This document shows positions 35,229 through 48,000 of a DNA stretch of 64,000 nt, piece after piece. Numbering within the stretch: the stretch's first letter is position 1; each line of letters opens with the position of its first letter. The DNA is from Tachypleus tridentatus. Lineage: Eukaryota; Arthropoda; Merostomata; Xiphosura; Limulidae. Location of the stretch: the NCBI RefSeq assembly GCF_004210375.1, contig NC_134834.1:40266264-40330263 (forward strand), written 5' to 3'. The notes below the pieces were generated by a model, which saw only the letters and a program-made list of their open reading frames with translations, did not search any database and was not told the DNA's origin. The translations under genes were made by a program, and so were the position numbers.

Positions 35229-37206
35229 TCCCGAGTAGATTAATCCTAAAAAAGTACATCTGCCTTTCTCGATTCAACAACGGATTTCTGAAATTAACTT
35301 TTGTTGTTTTTCCTCGGGCCTCCTTTGGAAGTTTTCCATTCAGAAGAAAGTACAGTTCCTAAATCCTCATCGAGTAATGAATGATTTTATTTCAATTTTT
35401 AGTTTGTCTGTTGTTGTTTTTTACAAACGCTCGCCTCAAATAAGCAAATCGTTCAGAAAAATCTGATCAAGTCTCATCAAGTGAAGTGTTAATGATTTCA
35501 GTAAATTATTCTTTCAACTTTCCCATTGACAATAAAATGATTGTTCTGTTTATGCAGATTAACACGTCTCATAATAATATAACCTTACTTCTCCTAAAGT
35601 GATTTAATATTTATGATGAGAATAATTGATATTAACTAAAATCGAATAAGATATCATAACTGAATTGACATTTAATAATCTATCATACTCATATTAGAGG
35701 TTTATTTATTTATTTATTTTGGGGGATTTCATTAAAACAAGATAAATAAATAGTTGTGTATAAAACAAACATTATTCCTTAAAGTGTGGTCAATAGTGAA
35801 AAATGATAAAACTTCACTTCCTCTCATAAACATTCATTGGACCATTTTCTAAAGTTGCAGTGTCTGTTTTTTAACCATAGAAAGAGAAGAAAATTATCCA
35901 GCAAATATATATATATATATATATAAAATACTAAAGTCTAGATTTCAATAATTTCTATAAAAGTTCAATTAGAAAAAGTATATTATCTTAAACACTCATT
36001 TGAGAGAAAGTGTTTTCCTCAATAAGGTTTCTACTACAATGAACATTAGAACAAACCCGATGAAGGTTTGGTTACGATTGTCATTACTTTTCTACTGAAA
36101 CCTTGAACACACTTGAATAACTAAGCTGTAAAAGTTTCGTGTGGACTCTTGAGTTTGAGTTGTTCCTTTCTTTAAAGAGAAATACTAGTAAAGAAAAATG
36201 ATGTGGCACAGAATTTAAAAAAATCGCCTAACATTTCATTTGGAGGCAGAATAGTTACATGTAACAATATCATTTGGCTTACTCTTAACTTGCCATGTAA
36301 ACAGTGATTAAAAGTAACAATTTACACTTCGTAAAAAGGACAAGAAGAAAGTTATTAAATAAACATCATAATTAAAATAGTTCATTGAGACATGGCAAGT
36401 GAAAATGAGAAATGTAAATAATTTCTTTGTTTCTTGCTTATAAAATTTAATAAAGTTATTTTTATTGGTTTAAAGAGTGTGAAGCTAATGCTCCAGAACT
36501 ACTGAATCTGTTGGACCAAATAATTATATTGTATTTCTTTATGATGAGAGGCTTAGGAAAATTGTAATTTAAAATTAAATCAATACGTATTATTAAAAAC
36601 CGATAGTAGAATATGTATTAATGTGTAAGACCAAGCAACAGATAAATAAAGTAATTTTATTGCAATTATTAACTAGTACAAACAAAATAATGAGGTTACT
36701 GTAATAAATGTATTCGGCCGTAACTAACACTTTTGGGTTTGTAAACTAAATCAACATTTCAGAGTTATGATAAGAAAAAAACAAAGAGAGAGAAAACATC
36801 TCGAAAGAACACTACAAGACTAAAATAATAAGTTATTAAAAATTAACATGTGGGATTCAGAAATTTAGACAGAAACTCGTGTGATTTATAAATCAGATAT
36901 TGAGATATCAACCGAAAGGTGACAATGATAAACACGTACCTAAACCAGAAACTGCAGTAGAATATAGAAATAGATAAAAGCTATTATTTACTATGATGAA
37001 AAATACTGTTAACAGTAAGGATGCCCAACTGATGAGCTCGAACAGAATTGTAATAGAAGTTTTCTCTAGTTTATCTATTACTTATAATTATGACTGATGT
37101 GTTATTAATTGTAATTATTATTGTAATATTTTAACATCTCTTTTGGTAGGAGCTATTATATAAGTATGTATGTATATATTATTTATTTCTATTATTTTCT
37201 CAAGTT
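35229..37206. other. Region between the two genes, right half
   Basis: No gene. Contains a short (TTTA)n run at 35703-35722 and an (AT)n run around 35905-35926. The Skeletor-like 3' UTR should occupy the right end. Confidence 0.4.
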
Positions 37207-39021
37207 CTACAGAAGCTTTATTGACCTCCTAACTACGCTTTTAGTATTATCCTCGCTGCCTAGTTGGTCATGGTTTATTACAGGGTTAGTAATCAAGTCC
37301 ATAACATGAGAAAGGATGTTGTAATCTGAGCCATTCTTCTCCTCTTCTTCTGAGGATTGAAAATATGATGGACGCAACTGAAGGGTTTCTACTTGGCCAT
37401 ATTTTGCTGTTGACTGCTGACCACTAGGTGAATTATAGCTGTTTGAATAGAGATATAAGCCATCGGTCAACGTTTCATTGCTTTTCTTGGTGCTAATTTG
37501 GACTTCGTGATTATCAGATTCGTTATTGTCGTGATCATACGATTCTTCGTCCGCTATGTCCTCTTGTGCTTCCTCTACTTTTGAGCTGGCACCAGAATAA
37601 ACATCTGCTATTTGATAGTAGGATCCTGAATAAGATTTGTCAGATAAATCTTCTGATGGGCCAACGGATTGAGGGTTTGAATTGAACTTATCAGAGTCTA
37701 TCAGTTGGGACACATCTTTCTCGTCGTTTACAGAGAGCTCGTAAGCCCCATGTTGACTTTTCGAGTCGTCCTGGTTAGTTGTGTTTAAACTATGTTTTAA
37801 TGAAATATTTTCTGAAGTTTCTTTGCCATGATTATGTGTTCCCCCAGTACCCTGAGCAGCATACATGTAATTCAGTTGAGATGAAGCGGCAACTATTCCA
37901 TCAGTTACTTCCTGGTCGTCTTCACTGCTGTAGTTAGACTGTTCTTGCTGCTGGTTTTGTGAAAAGTGAGCCGCTCCGGACAAGTGAGCGTCATTACGTT
38001 CTTCTGCAGATGGAAGATGAACACTGGGAGGTTGTAAAACTGGTTTTCGAAATATTTCTGTTTGTTGAGGCTTTAGCTCAATACGCGAATGAAAATTAGG
38101 CTGTGCTGCTACTGCTTGACCAAACTTAGAAACACCAAACCCGCTAAAATCAGGCTCGCCAGGCTTGAAGGCCCCGTGAAACGGAATAGAATCATCTTCG
38201 CTTAATGGAAATGGCCTTGGGTCATTTGGTGGAGGGGTTGTAGGATCTGGGAAACGATCCTCACTATGTGAGGTCAGTATAGGTCTGAACCCTCCTTCAA
38301 ATTTTATAATAGATGCATTCTGTCCGAGTTGCCTTTTCTTGTTTTTGTTGACTTGATGACTAATTTGTTTAGAATGGTCAAGAAAAAAAGGCCCTGTTTG
38401 AAGCTCAGAAGATCTCGAACTAAAAGTTGATAAAGGACTTTCCTGGACCGAAACACGACGAAAATCCCTGTTTAACTGATCCACAGGGATATAGTACACA
38501 TATTGCGCATCCTTAGTAGAAACGTTTTTAGTAACATCGATGCTACCCTCGTCTCCGTGAAGACTGTATGGTTTGTTATGAAAAGACTGTTGTAAATTAT
38601 AACCTGTTGACGAAGTGTCTCTCTGTGGTACGCTGTAGAGATCATGAGTTGCAGATTGTCTGTCCTTTTGTGATGTGTTATATTCAGTCTTGTTACTGAT
38701 GTCTCTTTCTTGCGTATATAACTGATAACTAGGTGTATACAGTTCGTGATTAAGGAATTGTTTGTGACTAATGTCTGGATTTTTGTTAACTGTGAAATTT
38801 ATCTCTGATGATATAAGATCATCCGAAGCCTCGAACAATGGAAGAGCATTAGTCTTCAAAGGTTTTTCTAGCTTTGTAAGACTAGTCTTGGAATTTATAT
38901 CCTGCAAGGCTTGTTCGTTGTTACTACTGTAAATCTTGAGTGTGCTAGCGGCAGATTGAAAAGTCTCGTCACATGAATCAACCACGTGTATCTTCCACCC
39001 AAGGTACCGGTGAGTGTAACA
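37207..39021 (-). CDS. Skeletor-like terminal exon: Cys-His strand and ~590-residue low-complexity tail
   Basis: The acceptor TTACAG is followed by CYTHRYLGWKIHVVDSC, completing the cupredoxin-like domain. The remaining 590 residues have no recognised domain. They are rich in Ser, Asn, Gln, Asp and Tyr, with a Pro-rich patch (PDPTTPPPNDPRPFPL), acidic runs such as SEDD and SSEEEE, and many Tyr-containing short segments. The exon is one uninterrupted frame, unlike everything around it. The tail ends VVRRSIKLL with no membrane anchor. Confidence 0.93.
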   Translation of the reverse strand, partial: CYTHRYLGWKIHVVDSCDETFQSAASTLKIYSSNNEQALQDINSKTSLTKLEKPLKTNALPLFEASDDLISSEINFTVNKNPDISHKQFLNHELYTPSYQLYTQERDISNKTEYNTSQKDRQSATHDLYSVPQRDTSSTGYNLQQSFHNKPYSLHGDEGSIDVTKNVSTKDAQYVYYIPVDQLNRDFRRVSVQESPLSTFSSRSSELQTGPFFLDHSKQISHQVNKNKKRQLGQNASIIKFEGGFRPILTSHSEDRFPDPTTPPPNDPRPFPLSEDDSIPFHGAFKPGEPDFSGFGVSKFGQAVAAQPNFHSRIELKPQQTEIFRKPVLQPPSVHLPSAEERNDAHLSGAAHFSQNQQQEQSNYSSEDDQEVTDGIVAASSQLNYMYAAQGTGGTHNHGKETSENISLKHSLNTTNQDDSKSQHGAYELSVNDEKDVSQLIDSDKFNSNPQSVGPSEDLSDKSYSGSYYQIADVYSGASSKVEEAQEDIADEESYDHDNNESDNHEVQISTKKSNETLTDGLYLYSNSYNSPSGQQSTAKYGQVETLQLRPSYFQSSEEEEKNGSDYNILSHVMDLITNPVINHDQLGSEDNTKSVVRRSIKLL

Positions 39022-42000
39022 CTGTAATTAAAAACAAAATAGTTAAATACCTCAAGTGCTTCATCTAAACATTTTAAATTAATTCAGGAACTGCAAGAAT
39101 AATTCTCGTTGTTTCTACGTGTGTGCAATAGTAATTGGATCAAAACTTACTGTTATAACTTTTGGTATTCTATATGAATAATATAAACTATGACGTCTTG
39201 ACTAAACACATTAATGAATTTAAGGGAATTTAGCATTTAGAGACATATTTTAGTGAGGCATGGCATGGCCAGGTGGTTAAAGCGCTCGACTCGTAATCCG
39301 AAGTTCGCGAGTTAAAATCCCGGTCACACCAAACATGCTCGCTCTTTCAGCTGTGTGGACGTTATAACGTTACTGTCAATCCCACTATTCGTTGGTAAAA
39401 GAGTAGCCCAAGAGTTGGCGGTTGGTGGTGATGACTAGCTGCCTTTAGTCTTACATTGCTAAATTAGAGACGGCTAGCGCAGATAGCCCTCGAATAGCTT
39501 TTCGCGAAATTCAAAACCAAACCAGATTTTAGTGTAATCACATTATTTATAAATATCAATATTGTTATAGCTTCCAATTTTCCAGTTTTGCTTTAGATAC
39601 GCAGTGTAAATTTTGGGGACAAGAAAAGTTTTATTTTTCTGTAAATAGTAACTTAATTAATTTTTCTTTAAAGCTGATGTCAATAAAATTATCATTCTTG
39701 TAGTCTTCTGTTAACCTTACTTTCATAACAAACACTCACAGACCTTATATTGTCCGAAGGATAGTCTTTTGCTTCTTACTGTAAAAAGAATATTCAGCCG
39801 AAAACTTTCAGTAAACTAAGCAGTTTAAATGTACTGTAAATCTGAATATATATTTTTATAATAATTTGCCAATGGCCTCCAAATGATTTTTATTTTAATT
39901 AATATTTACAACGAAACTGTTTTCTCATCTGTAAATCTGACAAGAGTTAAAATGTTGTCATAGATGCGAAGTTCTAACGCAGTTAACAAATTACAAACTT
40001 TCTAATAAGGCCAAAGAAAGCTAGTTCTAAGTTCACTAAGTCAGTTCTTTAAGTTACAAAATCACACTATGTCTGACTATGATGTGTGTAAAAGTAAGGT
40101 AACCCATTAAGCACAAAATTACATCTTATGTTAATATAAAGTTAAGAATATTTCTAAATCTTCATTTGTACTTAGCATAGAACTCAACGTTTAATCGCTT
40201 TCATATCTTTGTGTGTAAGTGTATATTATTTTAAAATAAATCTTTAGAAACCATCTAAAGGCTGTACACTAATTAAAAAATAAAATAACACCTTCAAGAT
40301 TATCTACAGTATTTAAACTTGAATTAGAGGTGAATATGTGTTACGTTTTTTTGTATGTGTATGTATCTTTTAGTAGGTAAACGTTTCCCAATACAGTGGT
40401 ACCTCGGTTCTCGAACTTAATCCGTTCCAAAAGACTGTTCGAAAACTAAATCAATTTTTCCCTTAAGAAATGCTGTAAATTAAATTAATCCTTTACAGAC
40501 CTCCAAAAATTGTGCATTATGAAGCATTTTAAGTAAAAATATTGCTTATTTATACATGTATAATAACACTTACATTCATAAAATCAACCACAAAAACTAT
40601 AAATACATTAAAAAAAACAATAAATGAAAATTTAACTGCACTTTACCTGTGCTGAGGAGAGCTGATGGCGTAAGTAAAAGGTGGTGAGGAACGTGGAGAG
40701 TAGGAGGGTTATTATTGTTTGGAAGGGGAGTCACCTTCCACAAAAACGTCAGGTAACTCTCCTTCTGGGGTTCTTTTTATTTTCTGTCTCTTTGCACTGC
40801 TACAACCTGCTTGAGACTCACTGGACCTATTTCCCACTAAAAACTTGTATAATAAGGTTTGTTTCTGCCTGGCACCCTCCCCATGTCTCACCACACTATG
40901 TGTGCCACTTCTCTTCCTAAATTTTTCAAACCACCCCCTACTAGCCTTAAAGGCATCACTTGTATCAGCACTCGTTCCAGGGGTGCTTTTCAGGAGATCA
41001 GCATGCAACTGCTTTGCTTTCTCACAAATGATGGTCTCAGAAATGCTATCACCAGCTAACTGTTTTTCGTTTACCCAAATCAACAATAGTTTTTCTACCT
41101 TTTCCATTGTTTGTGATCTTCGTTTCGTAAGCACTGTCACTCCTTTTGCAACATCAGCTCCTTTGATGACCTCTTTATTTTTCAGTATGGTGCAGACTGT
41201 AGACTTTGCCATACCAAACTGTGTAGCAAGGTCAGACACGCAAACACCACTCTCATACTTTGCTATGGGATTTTTTTTTCACCTCTATTGTGGCTCTAAC
41301 AACTTTTCTTTTTGGTTTGCTGCTTTCATTATCCTTCTTTGATCCCATGGTGGCTTATTTAATCCAAATATTTAGAAAAAGAACAAAAAAAACGAGAACG
41401 TTCACAGCAGATTTTAGCGGAGGTGTGGACTGAGCAACAGGTGCGAGTAAAATGTTTTGGGCAAGCTTGGCGTGGGTCGAAAATAGTCGAAGGGTCGTTC
41501 GGGTCATCAGTCGGGTTATTTTGGGGGTTCGGGCCACGACAGCTTGGTTCGACAACCGAGACATTTTTTTCTCAAACAATATGTTCGAAAACCGAATTGT
41601 TCGAAAAGGGAGTCGTTCGAGAACCGAGGCACCACTGTATATATCTTTTAGTATCCATGCATTTCTTTGTATGTAGGTCAATATGTACGTTTTGGTAACT
41701 AGCTATACGTTTATACATATGTATTTCAATAGTTTTCTGTGCATAGGCCAATATATATATATATTGATAGCTATATGCTTCTTTCTGTGTACGCCAATAT
41801 GTATAGTTTTGTATCTATACGTTTCTTTCTGTGTACGCCAATATGTATAGTTTTGTATCTATACGTTTCTTTCTGTGTACGCCAATATGTATAGTTTTAT
41901 ATCTATACGTTTCTTTCTGTGTACGCCAATATGTATAGTTTTGTATCTATACGTTTCTTTCTGTGTACGCCAATATGTATAGTTTTGTATCTATACGTTT

Positions 42001-45000
42001 CTTTCTGTGTACGCCAATATGTATAGTTTTGTATCTATACGTTTCTTTCTGTGTACGCCAATATGTATAGTTTTATATCTATACGTTTCTTTCTGTGTAC
42101 GCCAATATGTATAGTTTTGTATCTATACGTTTCTTTCTGTGTACGCCAATATGTATAGTTTTGTATCTATACGTTTCTTTCTGTGTACGCCAATATGTAT
42201 AGTTTTGTATCTATACGTTTCTTTGTGTGTAGGGCAACATGACTCTCTTAAGGTAACCAAATGCCTCATCATCTAATCAGTGACGCTCATGAATGGATTA
42301 ACAAGATTCCCACTATCCCTGTCTACTATCTTTTGAAACCACAGCCAATGTTAGCTAGTTATATAATCTCTTGTGTGGGAGACCAATATGCACTTTTGTT
42401 AACTTTACGTTTCTCTGACTGCGAGGCAGTACGAGTGTGTTGGAACCTAAATACTTCGATTTATGTGATCCAATATTCATATTTCAGTAACTATGCGTTT
42501 CTCTGTGTGTACTCCAAAATCTATATTTTGGTAGCTAAGAGTTTCTTTGTGTGTACATCAATAATATTCTTCGAAACGTTGTTCGCTCCTCTGCATAAAA
42601 AAATTTTCTCAACCCAAACCAGCCGTTTTGCATATATATTTTTCTCTACAAGTGGGTTTTCTCATCATCACTGAATACGTATTCATCGTTTCTCTGTAGG
42701 TAAGCCAATATATATATATTGATAGCTATACATTTTAATTTTTGCAGCTTATTTCGTATATTTTTGTAGTTGAATGTTTTTTGAGTATGTAAGTTAATAT
42801 GTATGTTTCGGTAGCTATCGTTTCTCTTTATCAACGCCGATATTTTGTAGCTCGATATGTATATTTTGTTAGCTACAAGTTTATCTGTACGTAGCTCAGT
42901 TTGTATATTTTGGCAGATACGTGCTTTTTGTATGTCGGCCAATATGTATGTTTTGGTAGCAATACGTTTCTTTGTATATAGATTAATATATATGTGTTGG
43001 TAACTATACATTTATATGTGTGTGCAGTGATATGTATATTTTGGTACCAAACGTTTCTGAGTATATAGTTTAATATGTATGTCTTTGTAGCTATCGTTTC
43101 TCTTTTGATAGGCAGATATATGTTTTGATAGCTATACATATTGATTTCTGCAGGTCACTTTATATATTTTAGTAGTTGAATGTTTTTTTTGTGTTTAGGC
43201 CAATATGTATGTTTTTGTAGCTATCGTTTCTCTGCGTCTAGGCCGGTACATATTGCAATAGCTATATATTTCAATTTTTGTAGCTCAATATGTATATTTT
43301 GGTAGCTATTTGTAATGATTTATGTAGTTCAACATGTGTATTTTGCTAGCTATACCTTTCTACATACGCATTTATGAATATTTTATCATCTGTACATTTC
43401 TATGCATGAATAATATTGTACACATAACTTTCTCCAATCTCTCATGATAAAATCTGCACGTCTAGCAAACTTTCTAACTGCTTCTTACACCACTGTTCTA
43501 ATGCTTGAGCATATTTCCTGATTGTCTCAGCAAAACCCAAATGGACTAATAATGAACTTCATGATTTCAGATTTTTTGACATTTCCTTTGTAAATCTAAT
43601 CACATCACTACGGCCAAGAAGAATAATCATTTCTCGAAAAAACATTAATGAGGCAATGGAATGACACCTATGAGAAAAAAAAAAATAGCCCTCTCAAGTC
43701 CTAATTAATAGTTGCAGAAACAGGTAATTTATTTTAGAGCTTATTTAAGAGTCACTGTGCACTGGATAAACGAGGATAAACTGGAAGATAAGTGCGCAGT
43801 TATCGCTTGCCGTTGTGTGAAGGACATCATACTTATGATCTTATTGAAAAGTATTAGAAACCTACATGTTAAATACTGCATCCAGAACAAAACTGTCAAG
43901 ACTATAACACATAATAGCAGCAACCTTGTGAAGGCTCTCAGATTAGTGTCATATTTTAAAGTTATGAGAATTTACCTATATATTTAAATTGCCGCATACG
44001 TACGATTCCAGGTAATAGCCCTTAATCAGATAAACAACTACATCACTTTTCCCCGGCTGGCCTACTGCCTCCGCAAAGTTACTTAGTTTGTGACGTCACG
44101 CGTGCGCTGGCTAATTAGAGAAAAAATATCAAAATATAACGATAAGAATATATATTTAGAAACAGAGAGAACGATTTATATTACACGAACATGGGAGTGG
44201 GAATAAATTAATAAATGAAGGATGGGAACGTAATGTGAGAGAAGATATATGTTACTTATATAAAAGACATACATTACAGCACACATTCAGTATTTCAGCA
44301 CGGGCTCGAACCGTGGGACCGAATTCGTCACCATTTTGTTTTTGTTATAGTTTTCGTGCTATAATTTTTAAATTAATAAATCTATTTTCACGAAATTTTG
44401 CATATTAGTAGTAATCATTACAATGTTTTCGTATGCAATTTTTTGGTTAGCTTTAGGATTTTTTAGAAAATGTTTTTATCTTATCTTTTTTTTCATTTCC
44501 CATGCTGACTTTTGTATATACATTTTGAAATAACCAACAATTACACATGACTACTAAGTACCACAGAATTTCACTACAACTTATCAAACTTAGTAACTAA
44601 GCTGTTTTTGGTCTAAAATATGAAATTTCAAACTCACTACCTTTTCTATTCTAAGCTTTAAAAGAATGAGTTTGAAGCATGAATAATTCAATTACGTTGA
44701 GAAAACCTCTAGGGGAACATTCTGAATTTTCATTTGCTTATGCACTCGTGGAAGATAGAAGTAAGCGTGCTTAAGAAAATGGGAAGAAGTAGGCAAGACC
44801 GCTGTGTTTGATTCAGTACACGTAGCAATATATCAGCAAATAGAAAAGATAGGAGGTTCTTATTTGATATTCTAGTTTTATAATATCGATTATTTGAGTT
44901 CCAAATTTGTAAGAAGCTATAGACTTTGTACTTGGACATCACAAACGTCTGATTTGAGCCATTCTGATTCACATTGATTACTTGATTGGCTATAATGTTT

Positions 45001-48000
45001 CAAATTTTCTAAACAAATATTTTCTAGACCATTTTTATTGGCATTATATTAAATCATTTTTTAATATACTTGAGGACCTCGGGAAGTATGGGAATTGATA
45101 TCAACCACTAAACTACAGCTAAACACGTAACAATTAGTCATATTATCTTAGATTTCATTAGAATGTATACCTTAGATGACTTGAATACTGGCTACACATG
45201 ATTTTCCCTTATTTAAATGTTCAAGTGTGCCAACTTTATTGCTTCTATCATGTTTCGAAATATTACTTACCCGCTGGACTGTGAAAGATAATTAATTTTA
45301 AATAATTTTTAGCCTGTTTAATATTGGAATAATACTTGCTTAGAACGAAGGTTTTAATTTTTACCTGGTAATACACGAGATCTGGTGTTCTCTCGTTTGG
45401 AGTCCATTTCAGAACTGCTGGCTCTCCTTGTGCACAATCCAATTTCAATGACTGCTGAAATTCAGCATACGTAGAATATGACTCTGGCGGTTCTTCTTGG
45501 CTAACCGGAATTTTCCATTCACACAGTCTTCCAGCTATAAAATTATTTCAGAGAGTGAATTACGGTTATATCTAAATTACTGTCTCGTTACACGAATGTG
45601 TCTGCGTGCTTGAAAATGTCTGAAATTTTTAAACAAAAAACATTAAACTTACATTTCAAATTGGATTAAGACACTCATTAACACTAAAGAATGCTATAAT
45701 AAGACAACCAATCTCATGCGTTACAAACTTTCAAACTTATATCGCACTAAGGAGACCAACGGCCATGTGCAGAGCTTAAATTTTAATATTATATATATAT
45801 ATTGTTGTCGAGCGAGCTCGATAACGTAATGTGAACACTATACCGATTTCATTCTACGCTGAGTTCAAAAGATTTTTTTTATAAAATCGTGTTGCTTTTG
45901 TTGTTTCAATATCAATTTGTTGACACAGTAGGCATGATTCACTCACTGTAAGAAACGTTTAAAACAACATAACCTGTGGAACAAAATTATGATGTTTGAA
46001 CGGCAGTAACGCCAGTTCAGACTGAAAACAACACAATCTTTGTGAACTAAAAAACAAAAACATAAATTTATTAGATGAAGCATAATTTTTGTATTCATAT
46101 TCATATATTCTATGTACACATAATAATCTTAGTAAATTAAGACATTTGTATTCTATATTTATGGCCGTCCCTAATTTTCAACTACCCAACGCTCCATTCA
46201 GCATCCATCCACACTAAGAAATTAACTGTCACTGTTATAACGCACTTACAGCTTAAGGTTATGGGAATAGTTTGTGTTATCGTAAGGATTAAACCTATTT
46301 TAACAGCTCCAAAATGCAGGTCAACTCGCAACTAACTTAAGCAATTTCATGACATAACTTAAAATTTAAACACAACACACACACACATAAAAGTTATCCC
46401 CAGTTGATCAGCGATTCGTTTTCACCATTTTTTCCCAGCGGAACGTTTTGATCTACCTAAAGCTTAGAAATTCCGGATTCTCAATGCAGTCTGTTACAAC
46501 TAAGAAAATTTATCCTTTAACTGTCAATACATCTTTGGACGATTTCAGCTTTTATATGCTGACTTGTTTTGATGATTCTATAATTTTCTTTAGCATTAAA
46601 TGGATATTAAACAGGTAATAGGTCTTATATAGTAGACATGGGTAAAGATTGGTTTTGAATTTCGCGCAAAGCTACACGAGGGCTATCTGTGCTAGTCTTC
46701 CCTAATGTAGCAGTGTAAGATTAGAGGGAAGGCAGATAATCATCACTACCCACCGCCAACTCTTGAACTACTCTTTTATCAATGAATAGCGGGATTGACC
46801 GTCACATTATAATGCCTCCATGACTGAAAGGGCGAGTATGTTTGGTGTGACGGGGATTCGAACTCTTGACCCTCAAATTACGAGTCGAGTGCCTTAACCA
46901 CCTGGACATGCCGGGCCATGGGTAAAGAAAAACATGTTAAAGCACTGTATTGATTGTGTTATAAGACAGTGGGAAATATCAAGCTAAAATACTTGTCATA
47001 TGGCTTTTAACCAATGAAGTGTAATTGGCTTCTTGACAGCATCGGTTCATCAATATTATAGTCATAATTCTTAGTTATTCAGAAAACATGCTGATATGTA
47101 ACACTTTGTTTTTTGTTTGTGGCCAATAGAAGAGCACTCAGAGTATCTTAAGATAAGGCTGACAATTCAGCATGTTAATAAACTTACTCTTCATGTTATT
47201 AGCTATCAGCCAAATCATTAAATTCATTCTGTAGCTCCACAAACATGATCACTTCCAAAATATAAGATTTTGTGCACCAGTCACAAAATTATCAGTGGAC
47301 GACATGCACCTCATACGTGTCCATGCTACAAGCACATAAAAACATCTTTTACAACTCCATGAAGAACAATGGTGGATGTCCGAAGAAGTAGACAGTCTTT
47401 GTGAGATAAAATTCTAACGCCCAGAAGGGCATCTGTAATTGCAATTGAGTCATGGGGAAGTGGACGTCAGGATTATCTTTCTCACCATAAATGAAACAGA
47501 TAGCTGAACCGGCGCTGCTGTCAAAAGCTTTCACAGAGACGTTCTTGTCCTTCTATTACATAGAAGCATAAAATATTTTCTCACCTGGCGTAATAATAAG
47601 TAATATTCTCCTACAAGATTTATTCCAGGATACATACTCCTCAAGATAATAACAAAAATCATGTAGTGATGTTTCCCATCTTCTGCATCACTGGATGTGA
47701 CACATTAAGTTTTTTTGAAGATTGAAAGGAAATACCCTTGACTACTGATGTCAACTAGTTTCAGGTATTGATGTTTCAACAACAGATCTCAAGACGAACG
47801 AAAACAAAACGATAAGCACAAAGCGAGTAAACTGTATATGAAGAAATACGACTCATTTAATGCTGTTTGGTGTGAAATATAATATTACTGAGAAATTCCC
47901 ACCCACGGAAACCAGCTTTGAGCGCTTTTACAGTTTATAAAATGTACCAGTTTATGGTTTGGAATTAGACCGGGCAAGATCGCCTACTGCACCACAGCCT

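Noticed and set aside
40845..41342. 165-codon + strand frame
   Set aside because: Antisense shadow of the Tigger-type transposase fragment.
42261..43139. Several 88-137 codon frames on both strands
   Set aside because: They lie in the diverged 44-bp minisatellite and a mini-element; periodic sequence with few stops, no homology recognised.
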